The notes under the pieces are model-generated. The model ran no database searches, had not been told where the DNA came from, and was given only the letters and a program-made list of their open reading frames with translations. Source: CAWIHS01 sp963836005 (GTDB taxonomy: Bacteria > Pseudomonadota > Gammaproteobacteria > GRL18). Taken from it: a stretch of DNA of 64,000 nucleotides. Positions 63,067 through 64,000 of this stretch are shown here, in pieces. Within the stretch, counting starts at the first letter, position 1. Every line of letters begins with the position of its first letter. Location of the stretch: contig CAWIHS010000002.1 in the NCBI GenBank assembly GCA_963836005.1, forward strand, positions 372,001 through 436,000. The letters are read 5' to 3'. The position numbers and the translations under genes are program-made.

Positions 63067-64000
63067 GTGTTTTACAGCGATGATTTTGATGTCATTGTGA
63101 TTGGCGGTGGTCATGCAGGCACCGAAGCTGCAATGGCGGCCAGTCGAATGGGGGCAGCTACCCTGCTGATCAGTCATAACATTGAAACATTGGGGCAAAT
63201 GTCCTGTAATCCTGCTATCGGCGGGATTGGTAAAGGACATCTGGTAAAAGAGATTGATGCCCTGGGCGGATTGATGGCTCGTGCTACAGATAAAGCCGGT
63301 ATTCAATTCAGACGTCTGAATGCCTCCAAAGGCCCAGCTGTGCGTGCGACCCGTGCCCAGGCTGATCGAGTTCTGTACAAAGCGGCGATTCGATATGCGC
63401 TGGAAAATCAGCCCAATCTTAGGCTTTTTCAGCAGGCTGTGACTGACCTGATCATAGAACAGGATAAGGTTGTAGGGGTTGAAACTGAAATGGGGCTTAA
63501 ATTTCATGCCCGGACGTTGGTTTTAACCAGCGGGACTTTTTTAGGTGGTTTGATCCATATTGGTATGAGTAATTACCAGGGCGGGCGTGCCGGTGATCCC
63601 CCTTCTAACAAGCTGGCACAGAGATTGAGAGCCTTGCCCTTTCGAGTGGATCGGCTAAAAACCGGCACACCGCCAAGAATTGATGGTAAAAGCATAGATT
63701 TTTCAGCGCTGCAGGAACAGCCCGGTGATGTACCCATTCCCTCCTTTTCTTTTATCGGCAAGCCGAGTGATCATCCCAGACAAATCAGCTGCTATATCAC
63801 TCACACCAATACCCGGACGCATGACATTATTCGCAGCGGATTTGCCCAGTCTCCGATGTTTAGCGGAGTGATTGAAGGAGTGGGACCCCGTTATTGCCCT
63901 TCTATCGAAGACAAGGTAAACCGCTTTGCTGATAAGGATTCGCACCAGATTTTTGTTGAACCGGAAGGCCTGAACACCCATGAGGTTTATCCTAATGGGA
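63067..64000 (+). CDS. mnmG: tRNA uridine modification enzyme MnmG, cut by window edge
   Basis: The first ~311 of about 630 residues. FAD-binding start FDVIVIGGGHAGTEAAMAAS, then MSCNPAIGGIGKGHLVKEID, family block RLNASKGPAVRATRAQAD, and RLKTGTPPRIDG. Works with MnmE on tRNA U34. Starts at GTG 63067 with a GGAGA site seven bases before it; no ATG in frame fits. In most gammaproteobacteria it directly follows mnmE, but here 14.4 kb separates them. Confidence 0.96.
   Translation, partial: MFYSDDFDVIVIGGGHAGTEAAMAASRMGAATLLISHNIETLGQMSCNPAIGGIGKGHLVKEIDALGGLMARATDKAGIQFRRLNASKGPAVRATRAQADRVLYKAAIRYALENQPNLRLFQQAVTDLIIEQDKVVGVETEMGLKFHARTLVLTSGTFLGGLIHIGMSNYQGGRAGDPPSNKLAQRLRALPFRVDRLKTGTPPRIDGKSIDFSALQEQPGDVPIPSFSFIGKPSDHPRQISCYITHTNTRTHDIIRSGFAQSPMFSGVIEGVGPRYCPSIEDKVNRFADKDSHQIFVEPEGLNTHEVYPNG

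Noticed and set aside
1..64000. CRISPR array
   Set aside because: No regularly spaced direct repeats with unique spacers; the repeats found are dispersed elements with inverted ends.
1..64000. tRNA and rRNA genes
   Set aside because: Reading the gaps I found none with acceptor/T-loop patterns; a tRNA scan would settle it.

Overview
The window is a stretch of an AT-rich gammaproteobacterial chromosome. It spans the replication-origin neighbourhood: rpmH-rnpA-yidD-yidC-mnmE on the plus strand, and dnaA-dnaN-recF-gyrB running away from it on the minus strand. Separate glyQ and glyS, an NtrB/NtrC/GlnA module with sigma-54 signals, an aspartate-type HemB and PlsC/GmhB/MlaC-like proteins all fit Gammaproteobacteria. 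I cannot name a genus from sequence alone.

Layout. 1-3532 (minus): aroE (cut by the window edge), a small membrane protein, hemB and a TrhP-type U32 protein. 3792-8878: a MlaC-like protein, then ntrC, ntrB and glnA on the minus strand. The glnA upstream region holds a sigma-54 promoter and two NtrC-like sites 31 bp apart, and a further NtrC palindrome lies between glnA and ntrB. 9113-15692: a CDF transporter, a TusA-like/PP-loop sulfur-transfer pair, a PqiA-like/DUF302 pair and several unknown envelope proteins. 16137-20541: glyQ, glyS, gmhB, plsC. 20595-24880: an HDOD-GAF histidine kinase overlapping a REC-PAS-GGDEF-EAL regulator.

25476-36411 is the most unusual block. Ten minus-strand genes, several overlapping by 4 bp, encode an ExbB/TolQ/MotA-type channel protein, two von Willebrand A proteins each carried on an ExbD/TolR-like helix with a buried Asp, a giant FHA-like/TM/PEGA/FGE-fold protein, a TPR-like/PEGA membrane protein, two lipoproteins, two small exported proteins and a helical cytoplasmic protein. 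It reads as one undescribed ion-driven envelope machine.

37217-48680 is the origin block. Two perfect parS palindromes lie inside recF, and the dnaA-rpmH gap has DnaA boxes and an AT-rich tract. 48681-63066 is an accessory block between mnmE and mnmG, which are normally adjacent. It starts with an integrase stump just after the mnmE 3' end (a known island attachment site), then a decayed IS21 element, a Fic protein, VapBC, a Fic remnant, a periplasmic-sensor kinase plus CheY-like protein, a GIY-YIG protein, a MoxR/DUF58/TgpA operon and a LapG-like protease. mnmG begins at 63067 and leaves the window.

A family of about 210-260 bp inverted-repeat elements (MITE-like, ends close to AACTACTCAGCGTATC) is scattered through the window in at least seven full, short or decayed copies. 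A second palindromic element lies next to mnmE.
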